From Streptomyces humi (GTDB lineage: Bacteria; Actinomycetota; Actinomycetes; Streptomycetales; Streptomycetaceae), in assembly GCF_001005085.2 (NCBI RefSeq), contig NZ_LBMU02000068.1, forward strand, positions 1 to 54,706: 54,706 nucleotides of DNA, read 5' to 3'. The position numbers and the translations under genes are program-made. Positions 8,157 to 17,898 of this stretch are shown here, in pieces; the first letter of the stretch is position 1; each line of letters starts with the position of its first letter. The notes beneath the pieces were generated by a model. The model saw nothing but the letters and a program-made list of their open reading frames with translations. It did no database searches and was not told where the DNA came from.

Positions 8157-9047
8157 ATGGCTGACGAGGCGCCTGAGGCTCCGAGGGTACGGCTGGACAA
8201 GGGAGCGGACGCGGGGGAGGGAGCCGGACCGGCGGCGGACCCCGCGGCGGCCGGCGACGCCTCGCGAGCGTGGCCGGCCCCCGTGTCGCCGGGCGGCCCC
8301 GGCGAGACGGTGCTGTCGGTCGGGCCGGTGACCCCGGGACCGGCGGAGCCGACCGTCCACGACGTGCCGGCCGGGCCGTCGGTCCACGACCAGCGGACGG
8401 TCGCCGCGGTGCCGGGCGCCGAGCTGCCCGCCGAAGCGGCGCCCCAGGCCTGGGCCAACCCGTTCGCGGCGCCCTCCGACACCCCTCCGCCACCCGCCGC
8501 CAACCCCTTCGCGGCGCCGTGCCAGTCCGCTGTGCCGCCCGCCAACCCCTTCGCGGCGCCCGGTCCCCAGGTCACGCCGAGCCCTTACGCCCCGCCCGCC
8601 CCGCCGCAGGGCGTGGCCGTACCGCCTCCGCCGATAGCCCCGGACGGCCCCGGGCAGGTGCCGTACGGCTACCCCGGCGCGCCGGCTGCCGGCCCGATGC
8701 CGGCGGCCCCGGGCTACGGCTACCCCGGTCCGCCGCTGCCGTCGTACCCGGGCGGCCCCGGCGGGTACGGAGGCTGGCCCGGTGCGCAGCTCGCGCCCAA
8801 CAACGGGATGGGCACGGCCAGCATGATCACCGGGATCATCAGTGCCATCGGGTTCTGCATGGTGCCGGTCGCCGTGGTGACAGGGGTGCTGGCGATCATC
8901 CTCGGTGTGCTCGGGCGGGCGCGGGTCAGGCGCGGGGAGGCCACGAACGCCGGACAGGCGCTGGCCGGGATCATCTGCGGGGCGGCGGGGCTGGTCCTGG
9001 CCGCCGCGTTCATCGCACTGATCGTTTTCGCCGGCTCACAGGACTAG
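8157..9047 (+). CDS. DUF4190-domain membrane protein with Pro-rich N-terminus
   Basis: This 296-residue protein has a long low-complexity N-terminal half rich in Pro, Ala and Gly. It contains three near-identical NPFAAP repeats (about 100-140) and a Tyr/Pro/Gly tract (YGYPGAP, GYGYPGPPLP). The C-terminal 80 residues hold two transmembrane helices (TASMITGIISAIGFCMV and the AGIICGAAGLVLAAAF region), the DUF4190 pattern. The ATG at 8157 is preferred over an upstream start at 8022, which would translate the tandem-repeat leader. It is divergent from the deaminase gene. Homologues are common in actinomycetes; function unknown. The tail could be a protein-interaction surface on the cytoplasmic side (inference). 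Confidence 0.82.
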   Translation: MADEAPEAPRVRLDKGADAGEGAGPAADPAAAGDASRAWPAPVSPGGPGETVLSVGPVTPGPAEPTVHDVPAGPSVHDQRTVAAVPGAELPAEAAPQAWANPFAAPSDTPPPPAANPFAAPCQSAVPPANPFAAPGPQVTPSPYAPPAPPQGVAVPPPPIAPDGPGQVPYGYPGAPAAGPMPAAPGYGYPGPPLPSYPGGPGGYGGWPGAQLAPNNGMGTASMITGIISAIGFCMVPVAVVTGVLAIILGVLGRARVRRGEATNAGQALAGIICGAAGLVLAAAFIALIVFAGSQD

Positions 9048-9048
9048 C

Positions 9049-9150
9049 CGCCTGACGGGGCCGGCCGACTCGCGGGGCGGACCGACCGACGGGGCTGACC
9101 GCCTGACGGGGCTGGCCGGCTCGCGGGGCTGGCCGACTGACGGGGCCGGC
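9049..9150. repeat. 51-bp tandem duplication between convergent genes
   Basis: Two copies of a 51-bp unit starting CGCCTGACGGGG occupy 9049-9099 and 9100-9150, with a handful of differences. They fill almost the whole gap between the stop codons of the DUF4190 gene (9047) and the NADAR gene (9155). The unit is rich in GACGGGG and GGCCGG. Confidence 0.8.
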
Positions 9151-9154
9151 CGGT

Positions 9155-9727
9155 CTACGCCGGGCCGGTGTCGTCGGTCGTCAGGCGTTCTCTCGCTGCC
9201 ATCAGTGCGAATCCCAGCAGGTTCGACCCTCGCCACCGGGCCGGGTCGGCGGCCCGTTCGTCGTCCGCCGTGAGGCCTATTCCCCACACCCGGTCCATCG
9301 GGCTCGCCTCCACCAGCACACGGTCGCCGGTCGCCAGCAGGAAGTCGCGGAGCGCGGGGTCGGCCGTGAACTTGTGCACGCTGCCCTCGGTCACGATCCC
9401 GAGGCGTTCCCGCTGCCACACCGCCTCGTCGAAGCCCCGGACCAGCCGGCCCGCCTTCTTGGCCTCGGCGGGATGCCCGGCCGCCAGGATCCGGCGCTCC
9501 GCCTCCGGGTCCGCGAAAAGCCTCGCCTTGCCTGCCATCATCCAGTGCTCGGCGGTCGCGTACTCGACACCGTCGACCACGAAGGGTGACGGCCACCACT
9601 GACTCAGACAGCTCGCCGAGACCTGCCCGTCCGGCCTCGGGCTGTGCCCCCAGAAGTGCAGGTACCTGATCCTGGCCCCCGCCCGGACCGCCCTGATCAG
9701 GGCTTCCACAGAATCGATCTTCGCCAT
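9155..9727 (-). CDS. NADAR-family (YbiA-like, DUF1768) protein
   Basis: This 190-residue protein matches the NADAR/YbiA family. The conserved core is visible as YLHFWGH, LSQWWPSPF, VEYATAEHWMMAGKARLF and a C-terminal DRVWGIGL...NLLGFALM. Known members are N-glycosidases; bacterial YbiA and relatives act on damaged riboflavin intermediates, and others on ADP-ribosyl compounds. The Glu of AEHWM is the expected catalytic residue. The ATG at 9727 gives MAKIDSVEALI, typical for the family. A GTG ten codons upstream (9757) is possible. It is divergent from the polyamine operon and stands alone. The exact substrate is not predictable. Confidence 0.88.
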   Translation of the reverse strand: MAKIDSVEALIRAVRAGARIRYLHFWGHSPRPDGQVSASCLSQWWPSPFVVDGVEYATAEHWMMAGKARLFADPEAERRILAAGHPAEAKKAGRLVRGFDEAVWQRERLGIVTEGSVHKFTADPALRDFLLATGDRVLVEASPMDRVWGIGLTADDERAADPARWRGSNLLGFALMAARERLTTDDTGPA

Positions 9728-9799
9728 GCACGCCAGTCTGGCAGGCACCACTGACACTCCGTCCTGCCTTTTCGGTTCCCACTCGACACCTGGTCGACA

Positions 9800-9866
9800 G
9801 ATTCCGTCGCGTAACCAAAAGGCAACAACGGAATCACTTGTTGGACTCCCCTTGCTCTGTCAGGAT
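9800..9866 (+). promoter_or_regulatory. Promoter and candidate operator of the polyamine operon
   Basis: An inverted repeat GATTCCGT (9800-9807) / ACGGAATC (9828-9835) precedes a promoter-like pair TTGTTG (9838-9843), 17 bp, CAGGAT (9861-9866). The operon start codon lies about 65 bp past the predicted transcription start. The repeat just upstream of -35 would suit an activator or repressor; its protein is unknown. Confidence 0.45.
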
Positions 9867-9936
9867 CGGCAGTCAAATCCAGCTGGAGCTACGCCACCCA
9901 CCCCTCGGGACGGGCAAACGGCGGAGGAGAAGCGAC

Positions 9937-11472
9937 ATGGACAACCCGGGCACCGCCACCCCGGAGACCTTCCCCGCGCAGGAGCGGCTCGCCGGCGGCG
10001 CGCAGTACATCGCGGGACGGTTCACCAAGGGCACGTCAGGCCGTACGCACGCGGTCGTCGACCCGGCCACCGGCACGGACGTGTACACGTACGAGCTGGC
10101 CGGGACGGCGGACGTCGACGCCGCCGTGGCCGCCGCCCGGGACGCCTTCCCCGGCTGGGCCGGAGCCACCCCCGGCGAGCGGTCGGACGCGCTGCACCGG
10201 TTCGCCGCCGTGCTCGCCGACCGCGCCGAGGAGTTCGCCCGCGCCGAGTCCTTGCAGTGCGGCAAGCCGCTGAAGCTGACCCGCGAGTTCGACGTGCCCG
10301 GGACCATCGACAACACCGCGTTCTTCGCGGGCGCCGCCCGGCACCTCCAGGGGCAGGCGGCCGGCGAGTACTCCGGCGACCACACCTCGTACGTCCGCCG
10401 TGAGCCCATCGGTGTCGTGGGGTCGATCGCGCCCTGGAACTATCCCCTCCAGATGGCCGCCTGGAAGATCCTCCCGGCGATCGCCGCCGGCAACACCGTC
10501 GTGCTCAAGCCGGCCGAGCTGACCCCGCTCACCTCCCTGCTCTTCGCGGAGGCCGCCACCCTCGCCGGTGTCCCCGACGGTGTGATCAACATCGTCACCG
10601 GGACCGGCAGGGAGGCCGGTGAACACCTCGTCGGCCATCCCGACGTCGCCATGACCTCCTTCACCGGGTCCACCGGCGTCGGCAAGCGGGTCGCGGAGGT
10701 CGCCACCGCGACCGTCAAGCGGCTCCACCTGGAGCTCGGTGGCAAGGCGCCCTTCGTGGTCTTCGACGACGCGGATCTGGAGGCGGCCGTCCACGGGGCC
10801 GTCGCGGGTTCGCTCATCAACACCGGGCAGGACTGCACCGCCGCCACGCGCGCGTACGTGCAGCGGCCGCTCTACGAGGCCTTCGTGGAGCGGACGGCCG
10901 CGCTGATGGAGACCGTCCGGCTCGGTGACCCGTTCGCCCCCGGTACCGACCTCGGGCCGCTGATCTCGCACGCGCAGCGGGACCGCGTCGCCGGGTTCGT
11001 GGAGCGGGCGCGCGGTTACGCGCGCGTGGTGACCGGTGGCGAGCCGCCGCAGGACGAGCTCAAGAGCGGCGCCTACTACCGGCCCACCCTGATCGCCGAC
11101 GCACCGCAGGACAGCGAGATCGTCCAGGCCGAGATCTTCGGCCCCGTGCTGGTCGTCCTGCCGTTCGACAGTGATGATGAGGGCATCCGGCTGGCCAACG
11201 ACACGCCGTACGGACTGGCCGCCTCCGCGTGGAGCGGCAGTGTCTACCGGGCCAACCGTGCGACCCGCGAGATCAAGGCGGGGTGCGTATGGGTCAACGA
11301 CCACATTCCGATCATCAGCGAGATGCCGCACGGCGGCTACAAGGCGTCCGGCTTCGGCAAGGACATGTCGGTGTACTCGTTCGAGGAGTACACCCAGGTC
11401 AAGCACGTAATGTTCGACAATACGGCGGTGGCTCGGAAGGACTGGCACCGCACGATCTTCGGGGACCGATAG
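9937..11472 (+). CDS. Aldehyde dehydrogenase, probable gamma-aminobutyraldehyde dehydrogenase
   Basis: This 511-residue NAD(P)-dependent aldehyde dehydrogenase probably oxidises 4-aminobutanal (from putrescine) to GABA. Family motifs are seen: APWNYPLQMAAWK, the glycine-rich FTGSTGVGKR, the catalytic Glu in HLELGGKAP, and the catalytic Cys in NTGQDCTAATR. The ATG at 9937 is preceded by GGAGGAGA. It is the first gene of a tight run with the PotD, PotA, PotB, PotC and PuuB-like genes, which is the main argument for a polyamine-derived substrate. GABA produced here could feed the gabT product encoded 11 kb downstream. A betaine-aldehyde dehydrogenase-like specificity is the alternative. Confidence 0.87.
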   Translation: MDNPGTATPETFPAQERLAGGAQYIAGRFTKGTSGRTHAVVDPATGTDVYTYELAGTADVDAAVAAARDAFPGWAGATPGERSDALHRFAAVLADRAEEFARAESLQCGKPLKLTREFDVPGTIDNTAFFAGAARHLQGQAAGEYSGDHTSYVRREPIGVVGSIAPWNYPLQMAAWKILPAIAAGNTVVLKPAELTPLTSLLFAEAATLAGVPDGVINIVTGTGREAGEHLVGHPDVAMTSFTGSTGVGKRVAEVATATVKRLHLELGGKAPFVVFDDADLEAAVHGAVAGSLINTGQDCTAATRAYVQRPLYEAFVERTAALMETVRLGDPFAPGTDLGPLISHAQRDRVAGFVERARGYARVVTGGEPPQDELKSGAYYRPTLIADAPQDSEIVQAEIFGPVLVVLPFDSDDEGIRLANDTPYGLAASAWSGSVYRANRATREIKAGCVWVNDHIPIISEMPHGGYKASGFGKDMSVYSFEEYTQVKHVMFDNTAVARKDWHRTIFGDR

Positions 11473-11526
11473 TCATACCTCCGGCCGCTCGGTGAACGGC
11501 CGTCTTCCCGAAAGGGCATCAAGCGC

Positions 11527-12762
11527 ATGAGGCAGTACGAGCCCGACCGCCCTACCCCGGTCGAAATGGCCGCCATCCGGCGCAGCCTCCGCACCGGCCG
11601 GGCCGCCCTGGCACGCCGTTCGTTCCTGGGCGGCGCGCTCGCGGTGGGCGGCGTCGGGGCGCTGAGCGCCTGCGGAATCCCCGCGGCCGGCAAGACCCAG
11701 GGCGGTGTCTCCGCCGACGACCACTCGGCACAGGAGAAGGTGGTCAACTTCTCCAACTGGCCCGAGTACATCGACGTCGACGACAGCGGCAAGACCCACC
11801 CCACGCTGGACGAGTTCCGCAAGCGGACCGGCATCACCGTCAAGTACACCGAGGACATCAACGACAACGACGAGTTCTTCGGCAAGATCCAGCCGCAGCT
11901 CGCCGCCGGCCAGGACACCGGCCGGGACCTGATCGTCCTCACCGACTGGCTGGCCGCCCGGATGATCCGGCTCGGCTACGTCCAGCAGTTGGACGCGTCC
12001 CACCTGCCGCATGCCTTCGCCAACCTGTCGGACCAGTTCCGCAGCCCCGACTGGGACCCGGGCCGCGCCTACTCGTACCCCTGGCAGGGCATCTCCACCG
12101 TCGTCGCCTTCAACAAGAAGGCCCTGAACGGCGTCGAGGTGAAGTCGGTCTCCGACCTGCTCGACAACCCCGCGCTCAAGGGCCGGGTCGGGCTGCTCAC
12201 GGAGATGCGGGACACCGTCGGCATGACCATGCTCGACATGGGTATCGACCCGGGGAAGTTCACCGACGACGACTACGACGCGGTGATCGCCCGCCTCCAG
12301 AAGGCCGTCGACAAGGGGCAGATCCGCCGCTTCACCGGCAACGACTACACCTCTGACCTCAGCAAGGGCGACCTCGCCGCCTGCGTCGCCTGGGGCGGCG
12401 ACATCGTGCAGCTCCAGGCCGACAACCCGGACGTCGGCTACGTCATACCGGACAGCGGCTACATGACGTCGACCGACAACCTGATGATCCCCAACAAGGC
12501 ACGTCACAAGACGAACGCCGAGCGGCTCATCGACTTCTACTACGAGCCCCAGCCGGCCGCGGAACTCTCCGCCTACGTCAACTACGTCAGCCCGGTCGCG
12601 GACGTGCAGCCGTACCTCGCCAAGATCGACAAGGGGGCGGCGAGCAACCCGCTGATCGTCCCCGACAAGGCCATGCAGGCCAGGTCCCATGCCTTCCGGG
12701 CGCTCAGCTCGAAGGAAGAGACGGCCTACCAGCAGAAGTTCGCGAAGCTCACAGGGGCGTGA
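11527..12762 (+). CDS. Polyamine ABC transporter substrate-binding lipoprotein (PotD-like)
   Basis: This 411-residue spermidine/putrescine-type binding protein has a twin-arginine-style signal (ARRSFLGGALAVGG, about 34-47). A lipobox LSAC follows, so the mature protein is probably a lipoprotein on the outer face of the membrane. The mature part starts with VVNFSNWPEYID, characteristic of PotD/PotF proteins, and includes LVTEMRD-like and WGGDIVQL pocket segments. It is 54 bp after the aldehyde dehydrogenase and 7 bp before the ATPase gene, with GAAAGGG as ribosome site. The ligand cannot be narrowed between putrescine and spermidine from sequence alone. Confidence 0.92.
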   Translation: MRQYEPDRPTPVEMAAIRRSLRTGRAALARRSFLGGALAVGGVGALSACGIPAAGKTQGGVSADDHSAQEKVVNFSNWPEYIDVDDSGKTHPTLDEFRKRTGITVKYTEDINDNDEFFGKIQPQLAAGQDTGRDLIVLTDWLAARMIRLGYVQQLDASHLPHAFANLSDQFRSPDWDPGRAYSYPWQGISTVVAFNKKALNGVEVKSVSDLLDNPALKGRVGLLTEMRDTVGMTMLDMGIDPGKFTDDDYDAVIARLQKAVDKGQIRRFTGNDYTSDLSKGDLAACVAWGGDIVQLQADNPDVGYVIPDSGYMTSTDNLMIPNKARHKTNAERLIDFYYEPQPAAELSAYVNYVSPVADVQPYLAKIDKGAASNPLIVPDKAMQARSHAFRALSSKEETAYQQKFAKLTGA

Positions 12763-12769
12763 CGACACC

Positions 12770-13914
<1,145 letters not shown>

Positions 13915-13915
<1 letters not shown>

Positions 13916-14847
13916 TGGCCACGCTCTCCGAGGCGCCGCCGCCCCTGGCGCCCGCCGAACCCGAGACGAAGAAGGCCCCGCGCAGGCGCGGCAGGTGGAC
14001 CCCGTACTGGCTGCTGCTGCCCGGCATCCTGTGGCTGGTCGTCTTCTTCGCGCTGCCGATGATCTACCAGGGGTCCACGTCGATCCAGACGGGCTCCCTG
14101 GAAGAGGGCTACAAGGTCACCTGGCACTTCGCGACCTACTGGGACGCGCTGAGCGAGTACTGGCCGCAGTTCCTGCGCTCCGTCTTCTGCGCGGCCGCGG
14201 CCACGGTCCTGTGTCTGCTGCTCGGCTACCCGCTGGCGTACCTCATCGCCTTCCGCGCCGGGCGCTGGCGGAACCTGATCATGATCCTGGTGATCGCGCC
14301 GTTCTTCACCAGCTTCCTGATCCGCACCCTGGCCTGGAAGACGATCCTCGCCGACAACGGCCCGGTCGTGCACGTACTGAACTCGCTGCACGTCCTGAGC
14401 GTCACCGACTTCCTCGGCTGGACGGCCGGCGACCGCGTACTGGCCACGCCACTGGCCGTCGTCTGCGGTCTGACGTACAACTTCCTGCCGTTCATGATCC
14501 TGCCGCTCTACACCTCGCTGGAGCGGATCGACGGCAGGCTGCACGAGGCGGCCGGCGACCTGTACGCCAAGCCGTGGACGACCTTCCGGAAGGTCACCTT
14601 CCCGCTGTCGATGCCGGGCGTGGTCTCCGGCACGCTGCTGACCTTCATCCCGGCGGCCGGTGACTACGTCAACGCCGAACTCCTCGGCTCGACCGACACC
14701 CGCATGATCGGAAACGTGATCCAGACGCAGTTCCTGCGGATCCTGGACTACCCGACGGCGGCCGCGCTGTCCTTCATCCTCATGGCCGCGATCCTCGCCA
14801 TGGTCACGATCTACATTCGCCGGTCCGGGACGGAGGATCTGGTCTAA
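13915..14847 (+). CDS. Polyamine ABC transporter permease (PotB-like)
   Basis: This 310-residue integral membrane protein has about six transmembrane helices. The first is LLLPGILWLVVFFALP (about 36-51). The EAA loop, which docks the ATPase, reads HEAAGDLYAKPWTTFRKV (about 212-229). The ATG shares one base with the stop of the ATPase gene, which fixes the start. It pairs with the PotC-like permease that starts directly after its TAA stop. Its role is one half of the membrane channel for polyamine uptake. Confidence 0.93.
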
Positions 14848-15648
14848 ATGCCCTTCGTCAAGTGGCTCAAGAAAAACCTCGTCGTCATCGCGGGACTGCT
14901 GACCCTCGGATATCTCCTCCTTCCGAACGTCATCGTCACGGTGTTCTCCTTCAACAAACCGAAGGGGCGCTTCAACTACGAATGGCAGCAGTTCTCGCTC
15001 GACGCCTGGAAGCAGCCGTGCGGGGTCGCCGACATGTGCGGCTCGCTCTCCATCAGCCTCCGGATCGCCGCGCTGGCGACCATCGGCGCCACCCTGCTCG
15101 GCACGATGATCGCCTTCGCGCTGGTCCGCTACCGCTTCCGGGCGCGCGGCGCGGTGAACTCGCTGATCTTCCTGCCGATGGCGATGCCCGAGGTCGTGAT
15201 GGCGGCCTCGCTGCTCACCCTGTTCCTCAACATGGGCGCCCAGTTGGGCTTCTACACCATCCTGATCGCCCACATCATGTTCTGCCTCAGCTTCGTCGTC
15301 ACCGCGGTCAAGGCGCGCGTGATGTCGATGGACCCGCGCCTGGAGGAGGCGGCCCGGGATCTCTACGCCGGACCGGTGCAGACGTTCGTCCGGGTCACCC
15401 TCCCCATCGCGGCCCCCGGAATCGCGGCGGGCGCGCTGCTCTCCTTCGCGCTCTCCTTCGACGATTTCATCATCACCAATTTCAACGCGGGCTCCACCGT
15501 CACCTTCCCCATGTTCGTCTGGGGTTCGGCGCAGCGCGGCACGCCCGTCCAGATCAACGTCATCGGTACGGCCATGTTCCTGGTCGCCGTACTGTTCGTG
15601 CTGGCATCGATGCTCATCAACAACCGCCGCAACAGGCAAAAGGCATAA
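14848..15648 (+). CDS. Polyamine ABC transporter permease (PotC-like)
   Basis: This 266-residue integral membrane protein completes the importer. It has about six helices and the EAA-type loop LEEAARDLYAGPVQTF (about 167-182). The segment LSFDDFIITNFNAG near the C-terminus is characteristic of PotC proteins. Its ATG follows the preceding TAA without any spacer, so translation is probably coupled. A 33-bp gap then leads to the oxidoreductase gene. Confidence 0.93.
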   Translation: MPFVKWLKKNLVVIAGLLTLGYLLLPNVIVTVFSFNKPKGRFNYEWQQFSLDAWKQPCGVADMCGSLSISLRIAALATIGATLLGTMIAFALVRYRFRARGAVNSLIFLPMAMPEVVMAASLLTLFLNMGAQLGFYTILIAHIMFCLSFVVTAVKARVMSMDPRLEEAARDLYAGPVQTFVRVTLPIAAPGIAAGALLSFALSFDDFIITNFNAGSTVTFPMFVWGSAQRGTPVQINVIGTAMFLVAVLFVLASMLINNRRNRQKA

Positions 15649-15681
15649 CCTCTTCATTGACTCTGTAGGGAGTTGAAAATC

Positions 15682-17109
15682 ATGGCCCCAAGCGCCATGA
15701 GCCGTCAGGCAGATTGGACCAGGTCACTTTCCGAAGCACAGCCGGTCCCGTACTGGCTAGAAGACCCCGGCAAGCCCCACCCCGAGCCCGCGCTCACCGG
15801 CGCCGACACCTGCGACCTGCTGGTCGTCGGCGGTGGCTACAGCGGACTGTGGACCGCGCTCAACGCCAAGGAGCGCGACCCCGGGCGCGAGGTGGTCCTG
15901 CTGGAAGGCCACGAGGTGGGCTGGGCCGCCTCGGGCCGCAACGGCGGCTTCTGCGCCGCCTCCCTCACCCACGGGCTGCCCAACGGGCTGGCCCGCTGGC
16001 CCGAGGAGATCCACCGGCTGGAGGAGCTGGGCCGGCGCAACCTCGACGAGATCGAGGCCGCCGTCGCCCGGCACGGCATCGACTGCGAGTTCGAGCGCAC
16101 CGGCGAGATCGACGTCGCCACCGAGACCTACCAGGCCTGGGAACTGCGCGACTGGCACAAGGAGCTGGAACAGCGGGGCCTCGCGGACGACATCGAGTTC
16201 CTCGACGCCGACGCGGTGCGCGCCCAGGTGGCCTCGCCCACCTTCGAGGCCGGACTGTGGGACCGGCGGGGCGTGGCCATGCTCAACCCGGCCAAGCTCG
16301 CCTGGGGCCTCAAGCAGGCCTGCCTCGCGCTCGGCGTCCGGGTGTACGAGCACACGCCCGCCCTCGACCTGAAGGCGTACGGCGCCGGCATGGCCGTACG
16401 CACGCCCTACGGGGCGGTCCGTGCCCGGCAGGTCGCGCTCGGCACCAACATCTTCCCGAGCCTGCTCAAGCGGGTCCGCGCCTACACCGTCCCGGTCTAC
16501 GACTACGCCCTGATGACCGAGCCGCTCACCGCCGAGCAGCTCGGCGCGATCGGCTGGAAGAACCGGCAGGGCCTCGGCGACTCCGCCAACCAGTTCCACT
16601 ACTTCCGGCTCTCCGCCGACAACCGCATCCTGTGGGGCGGTTACGACGCGATCCACCACTACGGCGGCCGGGTCCGCCGCGAGTACGACGACCGTCCGGA
16701 GACCTACGCCAAGCTCGCCGGGCACTTCTTCACCTGCTTCCCGCAGCTGGAGGGCGTCCGCTTCAGCCACGCCTGGGGCGGCGCGATCGACACCTGCTCC
16801 CGTTTCTCGGCGTTCTTCGGCACCGCGCACCAGGGGAAGGTGGCGTACGCCGCCGGGTACACCGGTCTCGGTGTCGGCGCGACCCGGTTCGGCGCCGACG
16901 TCATGCTGGACCTGCTGGCGGGGGAGGAGACCGAGCGCACCCGCCTGGAGATGGTCCGCAAGAAGCCGCTGCCGTTCCCGCCCGAGCCGTTCGCCTGGAC
17001 GGGCATCGCCCTCACCAAGTGGTCGCTGGCCCGCGCGGACGCGCACGGCGGGCGCCGGAACCTGTGGCTCAGGGCGATGGACCGGATGGGGCTGGGCTTC
17101 GACAGCTGA
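15682..17109 (+). CDS. FAD-dependent oxidoreductase (PuuB / gamma-glutamylputrescine oxidase-like)
   Basis: This 475-residue flavoprotein belongs to the DadA/PuuB amine-oxidoreductase group. It has a Rossmann FAD motif LLVVGGGYSGLWTALNA (about 34-50), the typical GWAASGRNGGFC loop, and a C-terminal flavin-binding GYTGLGVGATRFGADVML. As the last gene of a polyamine-transport operon it probably oxidises putrescine or its gamma-glutamyl derivative to the aldehyde used by the operon's aldehyde dehydrogenase (inference from context). The ATG at 15682 is chosen because GGGAG lies 9 bases upstream; a TTG at 15673 is in frame but falls right after that site. Glycine or sarcosine oxidase-like activity is an alternative. 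Confidence 0.85.
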   Translation: MAPSAMSRQADWTRSLSEAQPVPYWLEDPGKPHPEPALTGADTCDLLVVGGGYSGLWTALNAKERDPGREVVLLEGHEVGWAASGRNGGFCAASLTHGLPNGLARWPEEIHRLEELGRRNLDEIEAAVARHGIDCEFERTGEIDVATETYQAWELRDWHKELEQRGLADDIEFLDADAVRAQVASPTFEAGLWDRRGVAMLNPAKLAWGLKQACLALGVRVYEHTPALDLKAYGAGMAVRTPYGAVRARQVALGTNIFPSLLKRVRAYTVPVYDYALMTEPLTAEQLGAIGWKNRQGLGDSANQFHYFRLSADNRILWGGYDAIHHYGGRVRREYDDRPETYAKLAGHFFTCFPQLEGVRFSHAWGGAIDTCSRFSAFFGTAHQGKVAYAAGYTGLGVGATRFGADVMLDLLAGEETERTRLEMVRKKPLPFPPEPFAWTGIALTKWSLARADAHGGRRNLWLRAMDRMGLGFDS

Positions 17110-17134
17110 CCGCTCGGCGTGTGATCCAGGTCAC

Positions 17135-17162
17135 TTGAAAAAGGTGGCGAAACCCGCGTAAT
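17135..17162 (+). promoter_or_regulatory. Candidate promoter of the hairpin-led small gene
   Basis: TTGAAA (17135-17140) and CGTAAT (17157-17162) are separated by 16 bp. The predicted start of transcription near 17169 coincides with the first base of the downstream hairpin at 17170, so the RNA would begin with the structure. Confidence 0.45.
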
Positions 17163-17169
17163 GCCCCTG

Positions 17170-17232
17170 GAGGACCTCCCTCTCTCCTCGTGGACGCGAC
17201 ACCCGCGTCCACGAGCGGATCGGGAGGTCTTC
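17170..17232 (+). promoter_or_regulatory. Two-stem hairpin leader that sequesters the Shine-Dalgarno
   Basis: The outer stem pairs GAGGACCTCCC (17170-17180) with GGGAGGTCTTC (17222-17232): 11 pairs, one of them G-U. The inner stem pairs CTCGTGGACGCG (17187-17198) with CGCGTCCACGAG (17204-17215): 12 perfect pairs around a 5-base loop. A symmetrical 6+6 internal loop separates them. The only good ribosome binding site of the next gene, GGGAGG (17222-17227), lies inside the outer stem. The structure is seen directly; a translational switch, or a processing or stability element, is inferred. Confidence 0.8.
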
Positions 17233-17235
17233 TTG

Positions 17236-17682
17236 ATGACTGGGGCGAAGACGGCGGTCGAGTGGCTGGCATCCGTCGCACCGGACCCCGAGTCCTGCCG
17301 GTGGGAGTGGGAGCGCAACCCCCTGGGGGTCGCGCTGCTGCCCGCCGGCCGGGCCTGGGACGTGCTGATCCTGCCGGGCGCGCTCGGCTGTCCCACCCTC
17401 GACGTGCTCACCCGCGTCCTCGACCAGCCGGGGCCCGTCCTGGTCGACTTCGGTGACAACCGGGTGGGTTTCTTCGTGCCGCCGGGAACGGCCGCGCGGT
17501 GGCTCGGCACGGGGATCAGGACGGCGGGTGCCGGTACCTGGATCGTGGTGCCGTACCCCGGGCGGGCGACCCGCGGTGTGCGGTGGCTGGTGGCGCCGGA
17601 CGGGTCGGGGACGCTGACGGATCCGGCGTTGCTGGAGCTGGCCATGCACGAGGCTGCCGCCGGCTTGGCCGACGGTGACTAG
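17236..17682 (+). CDS. Small conserved actinomycete protein of unknown function
   Basis: This 148-residue protein has no signal peptide or membrane helix. It begins MTGAKTAVEWLASVAPDPES. It resembles the short Streptomyces proteins often labelled bifunctional DNA primase/polymerase-like; I see no catalytic motif of primases in it and would not assign that activity. Features are a WEWERNPLGVALLPAGRAWD core, a PGPVLVDFGDNRVGFFVPPG segment and an acidic C-terminus. The ATG at 17236 is fixed by GGGAGG 8 bases upstream, which lies inside a stable hairpin, so expression is probably regulated at translation. It is single, between the polyamine operon and the chitinase. Confidence 0.75.
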   Translation: MTGAKTAVEWLASVAPDPESCRWEWERNPLGVALLPAGRAWDVLILPGALGCPTLDVLTRVLDQPGPVLVDFGDNRVGFFVPPGTAARWLGTGIRTAGAGTWIVVPYPGRATRGVRWLVAPDGSGTLTDPALLELAMHEAAAGLADGD

Positions 17683-17730
17683 GCGCCGTTCGGGCAGGGG
17701 TCGCTGGTCGGCCGCGGGTCCGCGGGGGGT

Positions 17731-17784
17731 TGATCGCGCGGTTCCTCCCCCAGTCTCCGGCCGGGGGTACCCCCAGCCCCCCTG
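17731..17784. repeat. Dispersed 54-bp GC-rich repeat, copy 1
   Basis: This 54-bp stretch matches 34897-34950 at 49 of 54 positions or so. It contains CCGGGGGTACCCCCAG and an upstream CTCCCCCAG, so it can form hairpins. Similar elements are, from memory, scattered in Streptomyces intergenic regions. It lies between the small unknown gene and the chitinase promoter. Confidence 0.7.
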
Positions 17785-17825
17785 AAGGGGTGCTGTGCTG
17801 CGGGGGGCCTGAAGGGCCGCAGCTC

Positions 17826-17854
17826 TTGACAGGGGAATTGGTCTGGACCAAGTT
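17826..17854 (+). promoter_or_regulatory. Chitinase promoter with DasR-type (dre) operator
   Basis: The -35 hexamer is TTGACA (17826-17831) and a weak -10 CAAGTT lies 17 bp on (17849-17854). In the spacer sits TTGGTCTGGACCAA (17838-17851), inverted arms TTGGTC/GACCAA around TG. It closely matches the DasR-responsive element of Streptomyces, a near-palindromic TGGTCTAGACCA. DasR represses chitin and GlcNAc genes until glucosamine-6-phosphate releases it (established). Binding here would block RNA polymerase. Confidence 0.75.
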
Positions 17855-17898
17855 GAGTGCGGATCCCACCTCCAAATCCCCCACCCCCGGAGGCACTT

